Shown piece by piece: positions 35,186 to 46,063 of a stretch of DNA of 64,000 bases. Source of the DNA: Myxococcus stipitatus DSM 14675 (GTDB lineage Bacteria; Myxococcota; Myxococcia; Myxococcales; Myxococcaceae); contig NC_020126.1 of assembly GCF_000331735.1 (NCBI RefSeq), forward strand, positions 3,782,001 through 3,846,000. The letters run 5' to 3'. Position numbers and translations under genes: made by a program. Under the pieces are notes generated by a model that was given only the letters and a program-made list of their open reading frames with translations, did not search any database and had not been told where the DNA came from. Position 1 is the first letter of the stretch, and every line of letters begins with the position of its first letter.

Positions 35186-38100
35186 GCACGGAACCTTCGC
35201 TCCTCGCGCTGGAGCGCAACCTCGCGCTGATGGCGGGCGCGGGCGCCGGCAAGACGTACAGTCTGGTGACGATGACGCTGCACCTGCTGGCCGGAGCACG
35301 CGAGGCAGGGGCCGCGCTGCGTCCCGCGCGCCTGTGCATGCTGACGTTCACGGACAAGGCCGCGGCGGAGATGCGCTCGCGGGTGCGCCAGCGTCTGGAT
35401 GGACTGGCGCAAGGTGAGGCGCGGCTGGACCAGGAAGTGGAGCTGCGCGCGTCGCTGGAGCGACTGGAGCGGCCCTTCCCGTTGCCGGAGGTGTGGCGGA
35501 AGCTCCGCGAGGAGCTGAACTCGGCCACGGTGGGCACGTTCCACTCGCTCTGCGGTCAGTTGCTGCGGCGAGCGCCCCCGGCGGTGGGCATCGACCCGAG
35601 CTTCGAGGTGTTGGACGAGCTGGAAGCCTCCAGCCTCGTGCAGGACGTGTGCGAGCGCGTGGTGTTGGACGCACTCGAGGCGGGTGATGCGCAGGTGCGC
35701 GAGCTCTGCCAGGAGCTGGGGTTCTCGGGCTCGGGCTTCTCCGATGGGCTGGTCGCCGCGCTCGTGTCGGTCTACGGCAAGCTGCGCGAGGAAGGCCTGC
35801 GTGCCGCGTCCGCCGCCGTGGGGGATGTGGCGGCGGCGCGCGAGGAGTTCGACGAGGCGCTGACGGAGTGCCTGCGGTTGTGCGCGGACGCGCGGGCGCT
35901 GGACGCGAAGAGCGAGTGGGGCTCGTTGCTGGGCGCGCTGGAGAAGGCGCTCCACGGGATGACGGCGGAGAACTTCCAGAAGGGAGACCGCTACCCGTGG
36001 CTGCGCGCCTGCTTCGCGACGGACACCCGCAACATCGCGCGACTGAGCAAGGGCGCCGCGGGGCCCGTGCGTGAGCTGTACTGGCGCATCTACAAGGCCA
36101 AGAGCGGCGGCACGGTGCGCATGCTGGTCGAAGCCTGGGCCGCGTGGCACACCGCGCCCTTCGAGGCGACCTTCCGGGAGCTGCTCGGCCGCGTGGAGAC
36201 CCGCCACGACGCGGAGTTCTCGCGCCGCAACGTGTTCGACTTCACGTCCTTGCTGGTGAAGGCGAGAGACCTGCTGCGGGACCACCCCGAGTTCCGTCGT
36301 CAGGTGCAGGAGCGCGTCGGCGCGCTGCTGGTGGACGAGTTCCAGGACACCAACCGGCTGCAGCTCGAGCTGGTGTTGTTGCTCGCGGAGCGAAGAGAGG
36401 AAGGGCCCCGCGAGCTGACGCCGGACGCGGACCTGGTGAGCGCGCTGCCCTTGGAGCCCGCGTTCCTCTGCGCGGTGGGAGACCGGAAGCAGTCCATCTA
36501 CGAGTTCCGTGGCGCGGACGTCTCCGTGTTCTCGCGGCTCGCGAAGAAGGTCGAGGACGAGGGCGGGACACGAGGCTTCCTCCAGCACAACCGCCGCTCG
36601 GTGCCGGGGCTGTTGTCGTTCTTCAACCACGCCTTCGCGGGCATGCTGGTGGCCGCGGACTCCCAAGCGCCGCGTCCGTTCGAGGTCATCTACGTCCCGG
36701 AGGAGGATGACCTGTCCCCGGTCCGCGCGTCGCTCACGGAGGCCCCCGTGGTGGAGCGGCTGCACCTGGAGGAGCAGGAGACGGCGGGGGACCTGCGCTG
36801 GCTGGACGCGGACTGCATGGCGCGGCGGCTGCGCATCCTCCTGGCTCCGGGCGCGCTGCCCTCGGTGGCTCGGGAGGAGGGCGAAGGGGCGCGTCCCGCG
36901 CGCGGTGGCGACGTGGCGATGTTGTTCCGGACCTTCACGCACCTGGAGGTGTACCGGCAGGCGCTCATCCGCCATGGGGTGCCACACCGCGTGCTGCGAG
37001 GGCGAGGCTTCTACGGCGCCCAGGAGGTGCTGGACCTGGCCTCGTTGTTGTCGCTGCTCGCGGACGCGGAGGACTCGCTGGCCTTCGCGGCGGTGCTGCG
37101 TTCGCCGCTCGTGGGCTTGTCGGACGCGTCGCTGTTCCAGCTCGCGGGAGAGCAGCCGCTGTCGTTGACGTCACCTCGGCTGACGGACCCCTCGGTGCTG
37201 GAGGCGCTTCCGGAGCAGGACCGCGAGCGGCTGGAGGGCTTCCTCTCGGCGCTGCCCGCGCTGCGCCGTGAGCGCGACCGCCTGGGCGTGCGTGAGCTGC
37301 TGCTCGCCGCGCTGGACCTGACGGGATATCGCGAGGCGCTCGCGGGCTCTCCCTACGCGGAGCAGGCGAGCGCCAACGTGGAGAAGCTGCTGTCGCTCGC
37401 GTCGCGTCGTGACGAGCGTGGCACGGGCGGCTGTGTGGCCTTCGCGCGCGAGCTGCGGATGCTGGCCGAGTCCACTCCGAACGAGGCCCAGGCGGACCTG
37501 CTCGACGCGGGAGACCCTCGCGCGGTGCAGTTGCTCACCATCCACCGCGCCAAGGGCCTGGAGTGGCCCGTCGTCGTGGTGCCGGGAATGGGCGGCCGTC
37601 GTCGGAGCACCTCCGCGCGTGCGCACTTCGAGCGCTCACACGGCATCGCGCTGCGGCCGTGGGTGACCGACTCGGTGGAGAGCTACACGTCCAACCGCTT
37701 CGAGGCGGTGAAGCAGGAGCTCAAGTCGCGCGAGGACGCCGAGTATCGCCGCCTGCTCTACGTGGCCCTCACGCGCGCGAAGGACTTGCTCATCCTCTCG
37801 GGCGGAGAAGAGCCTCGCTCGGGGAAGGACTCGTGGTGGCATCTCGTCGACGCGCGGCTGGAGGACGTCGCCACGCGTGAGCTCGTCACGGACGTGGATG
37901 TCGATGACCTGCCTCCGCCCGCGGACCCCGAGCCACCGGGGCCCGAGGTGCTGGCTCGCGCGGGGGCACGCGTGGAGGCCGCGCTCTTGCGCGTGCGCGG
38001 CGGCTCGCTCGAGATGAGCGAGGCCCCTGGGCGCATCAGCGTCCCGGTGGGCGCGGTGCAGGACTTCCTCCTGTGTCCTCGTCGCTTCCACTACGTGCAC

Positions 38101-38853
38101 CGGCTCGGACTGCGAGGCGCGGCGTGGCCGTGGGAGACGCCCACCCGGACCGAGCCGCTCCTCGTCGAGCCCGATGGCTGGATGCCCACGAAGAGTCCGG
38201 ATGCACTCGTGCGCGAGCTGCTGCGCGGCGCGGACCTGCGGCTGTGCGCGGCACGTGACGTGGATGTGACGGAGCGCCGCGCGCATCTGGAGTCCCTGCT
38301 GCGCACGGCGGGGATGCTCCCCGAAGAGGAGGGCATGGAGGCGGTCCTCGGCACCGTCGAGCGCTTCCTCCGCACGGACTTCGCGCTCGCGCTGGCGGAG
38401 TCTCCCGCGCGAGGAGTGCATCGCGGCCTGTCGTTCTCGCTCGCCCTCGAAGAGGACGAAGACCTCTCCCTGGAGGGTGAGGTGGATGTTCTGTGGGAGT
38501 CACCTCGCGGCGAGGCGGTGTTGATTGCCTACAAGTCGGGTAGCCGACACCCGCTGGGGCCCGCCGCGTACACGCATGAGCTGGCGGCGCTGGAGCTGGC
38601 GGCTCGACGGCTGGTGCGCCCGGGCGTGCCCGTGCGTGTGGGCGTGGTGTTCCTCGCCGAGGCGAAGCCCGAGCCCGAGTGGAGAGGGGACGAGGAAGGG
38701 CTCGAGGACGCGGCGGCACGGCTCGCCGGGGCGGCTCGGGCCTTGGCCCGAGGGGAGGTCCGTGGCGCATGGTCGGGACGTGAGAGGCCGACCTGCCAGG
38801 CCCTGCATTGTGGCTTTTCGGAACACTGTCACCCGGCCCCTTCCGCGTGCTAA
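35182..38853 (+). CDS. addA: AddA-type UvrD helicase subunit with altered nuclease motif
   Basis: The product has 1223 residues; ATG 35182 has GGAGG upstream and overlaps the addB stop. Superfamily 1A helicase motifs are complete: Walker A AGAGAGK24T, TFTDKAAAEM, GTFHSLC, VDEFQDTNRLQ, GDRKQSIYEFRGAD, HRAKGLEW and VALTRAKDLL. The C-terminal RecB-like nuclease domain (about 960-1200) keeps EGEVDVL but reads IA1116-Y-K1118 where active enzymes have D-Y-K. The catalytic Asp is therefore Ala, and this nuclease is probably impaired or dead. Two Cys at the end (CQALHC) do not make the AddB-type cluster. Helicase activity with strand cutting by AddB alone is inferred. purA follows after 12 bases. Confidence 0.92.
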   Translation: MSTEPSLLALERNLALMAGAGAGKTYSLVTMTLHLLAGAREAGAALRPARLCMLTFTDKAAAEMRSRVRQRLDGLAQGEARLDQEVELRASLERLERPFPLPEVWRKLREELNSATVGTFHSLCGQLLRRAPPAVGIDPSFEVLDELEASSLVQDVCERVVLDALEAGDAQVRELCQELGFSGSGFSDGLVAALVSVYGKLREEGLRAASAAVGDVAAAREEFDEALTECLRLCADARALDAKSEWGSLLGALEKALHGMTAENFQKGDRYPWLRACFATDTRNIARLSKGAAGPVRELYWRIYKAKSGGTVRMLVEAWAAWHTAPFEATFRELLGRVETRHDAEFSRRNVFDFTSLLVKARDLLRDHPEFRRQVQERVGALLVDEFQDTNRLQLELVLLLAERREEGPRELTPDADLVSALPLEPAFLCAVGDRKQSIYEFRGADVSVFSRLAKKVEDEGGTRGFLQHNRRSVPGLLSFFNHAFAGMLVAADSQAPRPFEVIYVPEEDDLSPVRASLTEAPVVERLHLEEQETAGDLRWLDADCMARRLRILLAPGALPSVAREEGEGARPARGGDVAMLFRTFTHLEVYRQALIRHGVPHRVLRGRGFYGAQEVLDLASLLSLLADAEDSLAFAAVLRSPLVGLSDASLFQLAGEQPLSLTSPRLTDPSVLEALPEQDRERLEGFLSALPALRRERDRLGVRELLLAALDLTGYREALAGSPYAEQASANVEKLLSLASRRDERGTGGCVAFARELRMLAESTPNEAQADLLDAGDPRAVQLLTIHRAKGLEWPVVVVPGMGGRRRSTSARAHFERSHGIALRPWVTDSVESYTSNRFEAVKQELKSREDAEYRRLLYVALTRAKDLLILSGGEEPRSGKDSWWHLVDARLEDVATRELVTDVDVDDLPPPADPEPPGPEVLARAGARVEAALLRVRGGSLEMSEAPGRISVPVGAVQDFLLCPRRFHYVHRLGLRGAAWPWETPTRTEPLLVEPDGWMPTKSPDALVRELLRGADLRLCAARDVDVTERRAHLESLLRTAGMLPEEEGMEAVLGTVERFLRTDFALALAESPARGVHRGLSFSLALEEDEDLSLEGEVDVLWESPRGEAVLIAYKSGSRHPLGPAAYTHELAALELAARRLVRPGVPVRVGVVFLAEAKPEPEWRGDEEGLEDAAARLAGAARALARGEVRGAWSGRERPTCQALHCGFSEHCHPAPSAC

Positions 38854-40176
<1,323 letters not shown>

Positions 40177-40188
40177 AGCGGGCAGGGT

Positions 40189-40220
40189 GCACCCTCGGGG
40201 GAAACTCCCACCGAGGGTGC
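40189..40220 (+). terminator. Hairpin ending the addBA-purA operon
   Basis: GCACCCTCGG (40189-40198), 12-base loop, CCGAGGGTGC (40211-40220): a perfect 10-bp stem starting 13 bases after the purA stop. No T-run. Confidence 0.6.
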
Positions 40221-40286
40221 GGTAGCGCCGTGACGTCGCCCCCGGTTTCTGCTACGGCAACCGGGAGCCACCCTCTGGGGGACGTC

Positions 40287-41780
40287 ATGGTTTTCGTGCG
40301 CAAGTCCGTCATCGCCCTATCCGCGGTGTTGCTGCTCGGCGCGGCGGAGCCGTCCGAGTCCGCTCGGGCCTCTTTTGTCCAGGGCGAGTCCGCGTTGTCC
40401 TCGGGCCGGTTGGAGCAGGCCGCCGCCGCGTATCGCGAGGCCCTGTCCGCCACTCCTGGCTATGCCGCCGCGCTCAACGGTCTGGGCAGCGTGCTCTTCC
40501 GGCAAGGCCAATTGAAGGACGCCATCGCGCGCTTCCAGGAGGCCACGGAGGCGGACCCCGAGCACAAGATGGCCTTCTTCAACCTGGGCTATGCCGCGCG
40601 CAAGTCGAGCGACTGGGCCACCGCGGCCCGCGCCTACTCGCGCTACGTGGAGCTGGAGCCCGCGGACGCGGATGGCTACTACGGCCTGGCGGAGAGTCAC
40701 CGGTTGCTCGGCGACAGGACGCAGGCGATCGCCGCGTACCAGGGCTACATCCTCCGCGAGAAGCGCCCGGCCGAGCAGGTCTGGGTGCAGAAGGCACGCG
40801 GACACCTGAAGGCCCTGGGTGGGGAGCCGCTTCCCGCGAACGCGCAGGTCGAGGACTCGCGCCGCATCGCCGCGCCGGCGGCCTCGGCTCCCGCGGTGAC
40901 GACGCCCGCGCCCGCTGCTCCGAGCACGCCCGTCGCATCCCCGCCGGAGAAGTCGAACACCCCCGCGCCCGCTGTCGCGGCGGGAGGCGCGCCGCAGGAC
41001 GTGGAGCGTCCGCAGGAGCCCATTCCCTTCCCGTCGACACGCGCGACCTCGGAGGCCTCTCCGGAGCGCACGCCGAACCCCGCGCTCGCGGCGGCGCGCA
41101 TCCGCGACGGTGATGCGCTGATGAAGGAGCGCCGCTATCGCGAGGCGGCCTTCGCGTTCCTCGATGCCTCGCACGCGGACTCGGGCCATGTGGAGGCGCT
41201 CTTCAAGCTGGGCAACGCGCTGGCGGTGCTCGGCTACTACGGGCAGGCCGTGGAGAAGTGGGAGTCGGTGAGCCGGCTGACGCAGGACGCCACCATTCGC
41301 CAGAGCGCGCAGGACAACATCACGCGGGCCCGCGCGAAGCAGGCCCAGGTGGGGACCTCTCCTCAGGCGGCTGGGTTGGCGCCGGGCTCGGGTCCTGTCG
41401 CGGACACGACGCGCGCCCAGGCCCGGAGGGCGTACGAGCAAGGGGTGCAGCGCATTGGCGCGAAGGACTTCACCACCGCGCTGACGCACCTCTCCCAGGC
41501 CATCCAACTGGAGCCCATGCTGGCGGTGGCCTACACCGCGCGCGGCAGCGCGAACATCGGCCTGCGCCGCTATGCGGAGGCCGCGGCGGACTATCAGTTC
41601 GCGTTGGAGCTCGAGCCCCAGTCGGCCTCGCCGCTGTATGGACTGGCTGAATCCTACCGCGCCCTTGGGCGCAACGCCGAGGCCCGAGGTCTCTACGAGC
41701 GCTACGCCGCCTCGTCCGCCGCGGACGTACGGCCCCAGCTCCAGGAGGAATCTCGACAGAAGGCGTCGAAGCTGCGTTGA
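40287..41780 (+). CDS. Exported tetratricopeptide-repeat protein
   Basis: The product has 497 residues; ATG 40287 is preceded by TGGGGG. A Sec signal peptide spans residues 1-25 (hydrophobic core VIALSAVLLLGAA), without a lipobox. Four TPR units cover about 28-190. An Ala/Pro-rich linker follows (about 195-270), then further TPRs at about 275-345 and 385-490. TPR proteins in this setting are periplasmic or envelope scaffolds for protein complexes; the partner is unknown. It is separated from purA by a terminator-like hairpin and is followed by the small PH-like membrane protein. Confidence 0.85.
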   Translation: MVFVRKSVIALSAVLLLGAAEPSESARASFVQGESALSSGRLEQAAAAYREALSATPGYAAALNGLGSVLFRQGQLKDAIARFQEATEADPEHKMAFFNLGYAARKSSDWATAARAYSRYVELEPADADGYYGLAESHRLLGDRTQAIAAYQGYILREKRPAEQVWVQKARGHLKALGGEPLPANAQVEDSRRIAAPAASAPAVTTPAPAAPSTPVASPPEKSNTPAPAVAAGGAPQDVERPQEPIPFPSTRATSEASPERTPNPALAAARIRDGDALMKERRYREAAFAFLDASHADSGHVEALFKLGNALAVLGYYGQAVEKWESVSRLTQDATIRQSAQDNITRARAKQAQVGTSPQAAGLAPGSGPVADTTRAQARRAYEQGVQRIGAKDFTTALTHLSQAIQLEPMLAVAYTARGSANIGLRRYAEAAADYQFALELEPQSASPLYGLAESYRALGRNAEARGLYERYAASSAADVRPQLQEESRQKASKLR

Positions 41781-41843
41781 CCGGCTGCCAGGCGGCCGCC
41801 AGTGCAGGTGGACCCTGTCAGGCCCAAGCACTAACTTGGATGC

Positions 41844-42275
41844 ATGACCGGGCGCGACGCGGAGATGGACGGACGGCAGGTCTTTCGCCCTCGTCGTGGC
41901 CTCGCGGTCGCGATGGCGGTGGCGGGTCTGCTCTGGGTGGGCGTCCTGCTCTACCTCTTCAAGTTCGAAGGGGTGCCGCTGAAGACCTTCCTGTCAGCGG
42001 GCTTCTTCATCCTCTTCTTCGCTGTCTCGCTCACCTACTACGCGCGAACACTCATCGTGGTGGATGCCCGAGGCATCACCTACCGCGGCATGGTCCGCAC
42101 GCGACGCCTGGCCTTCTCCGACATCCGCAATGTCGACGTGTTGCCGGGACCCGTCACTGTCTACGCCATTCGTGGACAGTGGGGATTCGTACACTTCACC
42201 AGCTTCTTCCGGCATCACCAGACATTGGCTCGGATTCTCGTGGAGCGTGCCGGGCTGGGCCCGTTGCCTGGGTGA
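41844..42275 (+). CDS. Small membrane protein with bacterial PH-like domain
   Basis: The product has 143 residues. Two hydrophobic helices lie at about 20-42 and 49-67, followed by a beta-rich domain (about 70-140) whose pattern, with VDARGITYRG then RLAFSDIRNVDV, matches bacterial pleckstrin-homology (bPH) domains of YdbT type. These domains sit on the cytoplasmic face; their ligands are mostly unknown. The start is uncertain: ATG 41844 has no clear ribosome site and ATG 41865 has GGAG directly before it. Its stop directly abuts the stop of the convergent FHA gene. Confidence 0.72.
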   Translation: MTGRDAEMDGRQVFRPRRGLAVAMAVAGLLWVGVLLYLFKFEGVPLKTFLSAGFFILFFAVSLTYYARTLIVVDARGITYRGMVRTRRLAFSDIRNVDVLPGPVTVYAIRGQWGFVHFTSFFRHHQTLARILVERAGLGPLPG

Positions 42276-43079
42276 CTACCCCGTCGTCAGCAAGTAGGTG
42301 ACGACCAGGCCCGCCAGCGCCGCCGTGCCTCCCAGCGCGACGAGCCACCACTCTCCACGGGAGATGCGTCGCTTGGGGGGAGCCGCCGGGGGCTCGCTCT
42401 CCGGCGTGGCGGGAGTCTCCGGTGGGTCCTCCAGGGGCGCCTGGAATCGCAGCAACGTGCGGCCCAGCTCCACCACGTCGCCGTCCGTCAGCGGCATCTG
42501 CTCCCGCACCCGCTGCCCGTTGACGTACACGCCATTGGGGCTCCCGAGGTCCTCCAGCGTGAAGACACCCTCGTCATGATGGATGCGTGCATGGTTTCGA
42601 GACACGGACCTGTCGCGCAGTCGCAGCGTGGCTTCCTGACCTCGGCCCAGCTCCGTGAGGGACTCCGCGAGCGCGTGAGTCCGTCCCACGTCCAGGCCCG
42701 TCAAGCAGGTGAGGGTGGCCGCTCGGGAGGGGGTGGGGGCATCGAGTCCCGTGAGCATTCCCTTGAGCACCGCGAGCGTTCCAAGGCCTCGGTCCGTGGG
42801 GACTTCGGGGAGCACGCTCAAGGCCATCGTGTCGGGCAGGCCCACCACCTCGCCTGGGAGCACCAGCCGCGACACGCCCGGTGGCACGAGCACTCCGTTG
42901 ACGTTGAAGGTCCGGGAGGCCTCCACCATGAGGCGGGGACCCTCGATGTGCAGGGTCAGGAGGTTGGGGGGGAGGGCCTCCAGCCGGACATGGTCTTCGG
43001 GTCCACCGCCGAGCAGGTGGTGTCCCTCGGGAAGCTCGAACGGGGTGGTGGTGCCCAGGTGTTGGAATTCGAAGCGCAT
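42276..43079 (-). CDS. FHA-domain protein with C-terminal membrane anchor
   Basis: The product has 267 residues. Residues 1-105 look like a divergent FHA-like beta domain (GGGPEDHV; TFNVNGVLV). Residues 115-210 are a canonical FHA domain with LGRGQEATLRL, SVSRNHARIH and GSPNGVYVNGQRV. A Pro/Glu-rich linker follows, and one transmembrane helix (about 245-265) ends the protein, so it is tail-anchored with FHA in the cytoplasm. FHA domains bind phosphothreonine, often made by the many Ser/Thr kinases of myxobacteria. No kinase gene is adjacent. One of three FHA proteins in the window. Confidence 0.88.
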   Translation of the reverse strand: MRFEFQHLGTTTPFELPEGHHLLGGGPEDHVRLEALPPNLLTLHIEGPRLMVEASRTFNVNGVLVPPGVSRLVLPGEVVGLPDTMALSVLPEVPTDRGLGTLAVLKGMLTGLDAPTPSRAATLTCLTGLDVGRTHALAESLTELGRGQEATLRLRDRSVSRNHARIHHDEGVFTLEDLGSPNGVYVNGQRVREQMPLTDGDVVELGRTLLRFQAPLEDPPETPATPESEPPAAPPKRRISRGEWWLVALGGTAALAGLVVTYLLTTG

Positions 43080-43205
43080 GGCCCTCGTGCCGGAGCAACC
43101 GGTGGACCGTCCTGGGTGCCCTCCGGATTCGCGCGCTTACCGGGTGGGGGCGTCTCGAACCCGTGAGACCCCATCCTCGCCGCGAGACGGGCTGGGGCCG
43201 GGGCT

Positions 43206-43961
43206 TCACGCGGCGGGGGCGGAGAGCTGTGCGCCTTCGGACAGTCGCGTGCCTGGGTACACGGACACGCCGGAGCCGTCGGCGACGAAGGCCGAGGCGG
43301 GAGTGCCACGCAGGAAGGGGACGAAGCGGTCGCCGTACAGCCGCGACACGTCGCAGTCGAACGTCGCGTCCTCCGCCTGCCACACGGACCAGCGCGGGTG
43401 CTCCACGCGGTACTCCGCGCAGCCGCCATCTCGCTGCGGCGTGTAGCCCCAGTAGTGCTCGGTGATGAACTCTTCCTGGGAGCCCTCGGTGCTGGAGAGG
43501 GGCGTGCCACGCGTGTGGGCCGCGAGGCGGTGCCACTGGCCCCCGTGCTTCCAGGCGTATTCCACGCGCCCTCGCGTGCCCTGCTCGGCGCCCTGCATCT
43601 CGACGCTGTGGCGCATGGGCAGCGCGAGGTACGGCTCGTTGTAGAGGACGCGGGCGACGGTGGCGATGGCCCAGCGAGGGACGAGCTCGCGCACGAAGGC
43701 CACCCCGCGCCGCCAGCCTTCGGGGCCCCGGTAGCGCACGTAGTAGCGCAGGTTGACCTCGTCGAAGTCGCGGTGGAACGGCACCGCGAGCCCCCGCACG
43801 CGCGTGTCCAGGAAGCGGAAGCCCACCATGCTGGCGAAGGCCTTGCCTCGCCACGTGTCCAGCTCGGTGCCGCGAGGGACGAGGGGCGCGAGGACCTGGG
43901 GGTCCACCTCGTAGTTCAGCATCAAGAGGTACCGCCACGTGGCCGTGAGGAAGGGGCGCAT
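43206..43961 (-). CDS. DUF2071 (YqjF-like) protein
   Basis: The product has 251 residues. It opens with WRYLLMLNYEVDPQVLAPLVP, shortened here to the family hallmark of an early aromatic-rich helix followed by a Leu/Pro strand, and continues with MVGFRFLDTRVRG and VNLRYYVRYRG, as in DUF2071/YqjF proteins. Function of the family is not established. ATG 43961 has no strong ribosome site but gives the family's usual N-terminus. There is no signal peptide. The LppP/LprE-like gene is upstream on the same strand with a 104-base gap. Confidence 0.82.
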   Translation of the reverse strand: MRPFLTATWRYLLMLNYEVDPQVLAPLVPRGTELDTWRGKAFASMVGFRFLDTRVRGLAVPFHRDFDEVNLRYYVRYRGPEGWRRGVAFVRELVPRWAIATVARVLYNEPYLALPMRHSVEMQGAEQGTRGRVEYAWKHGGQWHRLAAHTRGTPLSSTEGSQEEFITEHYWGYTPQRDGGCAEYRVEHPRWSVWQAEDATFDCDVSRLYGDRFVPFLRGTPASAFVADGSGVSVYPGTRLSEGAQLSAPAA

Positions 43962-44065
43962 GAGGACTTCGTAGCCGCAAGGCGGGCCGTGTGTCTCGAG
44001 GACTGGCGCTGCGTCGGGGCTTCGGCTTACGGGAGTCGGAAGCCGAGGTTGGACCCCCCGCGCGC

Positions 44066-44677
44066 TCAGCGCTGCAACGTCGGCTGGGTGGTGGCCTGGG
44101 TGGCTGTCACCACGGGGCCCTTGGGGGCTGCTTGAATCTCGTAGTCCACGTGGGCCTCGCGCGAGGGACAGCAGAGCGGGTCCTCGGCGGAGTAGCGGCG
44201 CACCGTGGCCGTGAGGTTCCTGGCGTCGAGGATGTGGACCTCGCCCATGGCGCCGTCGAAGCGGTCCGACATGGGCTCGGGTGACAGCGTTCCCGCGAAG
44301 CGCCCGTTGACGAAGACGAAGACGTGGAAGCCCATGGCGCGGCACATGCCATCGCCCTCGGCCGCGGCGGTGATGACCTCCGTCGTGTCGAAAATCTTGA
44401 GAGGACCGAGCAGCGTCCATCCCGCCTTCATCAAGGCCCGGTCCGATGCGGTGGTGGGCTTGCGCGCGAGCTTGGCGCAGTCTCCCGTGCGCAGGGACTG
44501 GCCGTTGCCCTGGGGGGCCTTGGGGAGCGGGCTGTTCGGCTTGTTCCAGGTGGGAATCGGCTGGGTGTCCACCCATGCGGAGCCCGTGGACACGGGGGCC
44601 TCGGGGGTGGGGGCTCCCAGGGAGACGAGCGGGAGCAGCACGGCGCAGAGCAGCGTGGGCATGCGGTGTCGCGACAT
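44066..44677 (-). CDS. Exported LppP/LprE-like protein
   Basis: The product has 203 residues; ATG 44677 has GGAGG seven bases upstream, which excludes the longer Pro-rich frame. A Sec signal peptide covers residues 1-20. The mature part (about 65-185) resembles the LppP/LprE domain known from actinobacterial lipoproteins: a central VFVFVNGRFAGTLSP segment, then VTATVRRYS-like strands and a CCPS pair. No lipobox Cys follows the signal peptide here. Function unknown; extracytoplasmic location is secure. It is divergent from the CBM9-like lipoprotein with 168 bases between them. Confidence 0.75.
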   Translation of the reverse strand: MSRHRMPTLLCAVLLPLVSLGAPTPEAPVSTGSAWVDTQPIPTWNKPNSPLPKAPQGNGQSLRTGDCAKLARKPTTASDRALMKAGWTLLGPLKIFDTTEVITAAAEGDGMCRAMGFHVFVFVNGRFAGTLSPEPMSDRFDGAMGEVHILDARNLTATVRRYSAEDPLCCPSREAHVDYEIQAAPKGPVVTATQATTQPTLQR

Positions 44678-44845
44678 GGGCGGACCTCCGGGAGGTTCGA
44701 TGTGCCGGATGAAGATGGCGCTGGCGGTGGGCGGATGGGACGGCCTGGGCGCGGCCGGGCAGGTGAGCGCAGGGACGCCCGAGCTTGCCGTGTCGACGAA
44801 CACACCCACGCGTGGGCATGAAGCTCGCTAGGATGCCCGCCGCCG

Positions 44846-46045
44846 ATGCGCACCTCATCCCTCGTTCTTCTGCTGACCCTGTCGAGCCTGGTGACGGCCT
44901 GCCGCGATGAGCAGGCAGGTCCCAAGCCGCGCACGCAGCGCTTGCCCGAGCCGGCCCAGGCCCGCCTCCTGGACGCCGCACCGTCGGACCTGACGTTCCG
45001 CGCGGGCACCACCTTCGCTGAAGGCGCGGTGGTGTACCTGGGCTCGAAGGTGACGCCGCCGAATGCCGCCCCGGGAGAGGAAGTGCGTCTGTCGCACTAC
45101 TTCCAGGCCCGACGTCCGCCGCCCCAGGGCTATGGCTTCTTCGTCCACGTGGTCGACGAAGCGGGCGGTGGGATGCTCATCAACGCGGACCACGAAGTGC
45201 AGAACGGCGCCGCGCCCCTGGCCTCGTGGCCCGTGGACAAGGTCGTCGAGGATGTCCACAGCGTGCCCATGCCCGCTGTGCCCGCGCGAGTGATGCTGGG
45301 CTTCTGGCGCGGGGATGCGCGGCTGCCCGTCGACGAGGCCTCCGCGCAGGACGGCGCCCATCGCATGATGGGCCCTCGGCTCGGGGGCAACGCGGCCGCG
45401 GAACTGCCCGAGTACCTCGTGCGCCGGGCGAGCGCCGCTCCCACCATCGACGGTGTGTTGGACGACGCGGCCTGGAAGTCGGCGTCGCCCGTGGTGCTGC
45501 GCGGCAGCTTCGATGGACGCGAGGTCCGGCTTCGCACCGAGGCGCGGCTCGCGTACGACGATGAGTTCCTCTACGTGGCCTTCGACGCGGAGGACCCCGA
45601 CGTCTGGGGCACGCTGCTCAAGCGGGATGACCCCATCTACGAGCAGGAGGTGGTGGAGATCTTCCTCGACGCCAACGCGGATGGCCGGACGTACAACGAG
45701 CTGCAGGTGTCACCCCACAACGTCAACTTCGATGCGTCCTTCGTCGGGCGCCGTCAGGGGATGGATGTGTCGTGGGACTCGGGGATGAAGTCGGCCGTGA
45801 AGGTGCGAGGCACGCTCGACGATGCCTCCGACAAGGACGAAGGCTGGTCCGTGGAGATGCGCATTCCGTTCGCGCGGCTCTCGGAGGTGCCCCACATCCC
45901 ACCGCGCCCCGGGGACCGCTGGCGCTTCAACCTCTACCGCCTGGAGCATCACGGGCGTCGCACGGTGGAGGGGCAGGCCTTCTCGCCGCTCTTCGTGGGC
46001 GACTTCCACGCGCTGCCTCGCTTCGCGTGGCTGACGTTCCAGTAG
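44846..46045 (+). CDS. Lipoprotein with C-terminal family-9-like carbohydrate-binding domain
   Basis: The product has 399 residues. The lipoprotein signal ends in VTA-Cys19. Residues 45-180 form a beta-rich domain with SHYFQARRP and FFVHVVDE segments of unknown family. Residues 195-399 resemble the CBM9-like domain found in extracellular sugar-binding proteins: APTIDGVLDDAAWKSA, then YDDEFLYVAFDAED and VVEIFLDANADG. An envelope protein that binds glycans or cell-surface polymers is inferred. The ribosome site is weak (GGA twelve bases upstream). Confidence 0.82.
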   Translation: MRTSSLVLLLTLSSLVTACRDEQAGPKPRTQRLPEPAQARLLDAAPSDLTFRAGTTFAEGAVVYLGSKVTPPNAAPGEEVRLSHYFQARRPPPQGYGFFVHVVDEAGGGMLINADHEVQNGAAPLASWPVDKVVEDVHSVPMPAVPARVMLGFWRGDARLPVDEASAQDGAHRMMGPRLGGNAAAELPEYLVRRASAAPTIDGVLDDAAWKSASPVVLRGSFDGREVRLRTEARLAYDDEFLYVAFDAEDPDVWGTLLKRDDPIYEQEVVEIFLDANADGRTYNELQVSPHNVNFDASFVGRRQGMDVSWDSGMKSAVKVRGTLDDASDKDEGWSVEMRIPFARLSEVPHIPPRPGDRWRFNLYRLEHHGRRTVEGQAFSPLFVGDFHALPRFAWLTFQ

Positions 46046-46063
46046 GGCAGGGCTTCGTCGCGC

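Noticed and set aside
30197..35299. Very long minus-strand open frame of 1700 codons
   Set aside because: Beyond about 31732 it is only the antisense frame of addB, which has clear nuclease and Fe-S motifs. Only the first 512 codons' worth at the gene end are real (J-like protein).
43150..43175. TCTCGAACCCGTGAG resembling a tRNA T-arm on the minus strand
   Set aside because: Flanking bases do not form the T stem, and no D-arm, anticodon arm or acceptor stem is visible.
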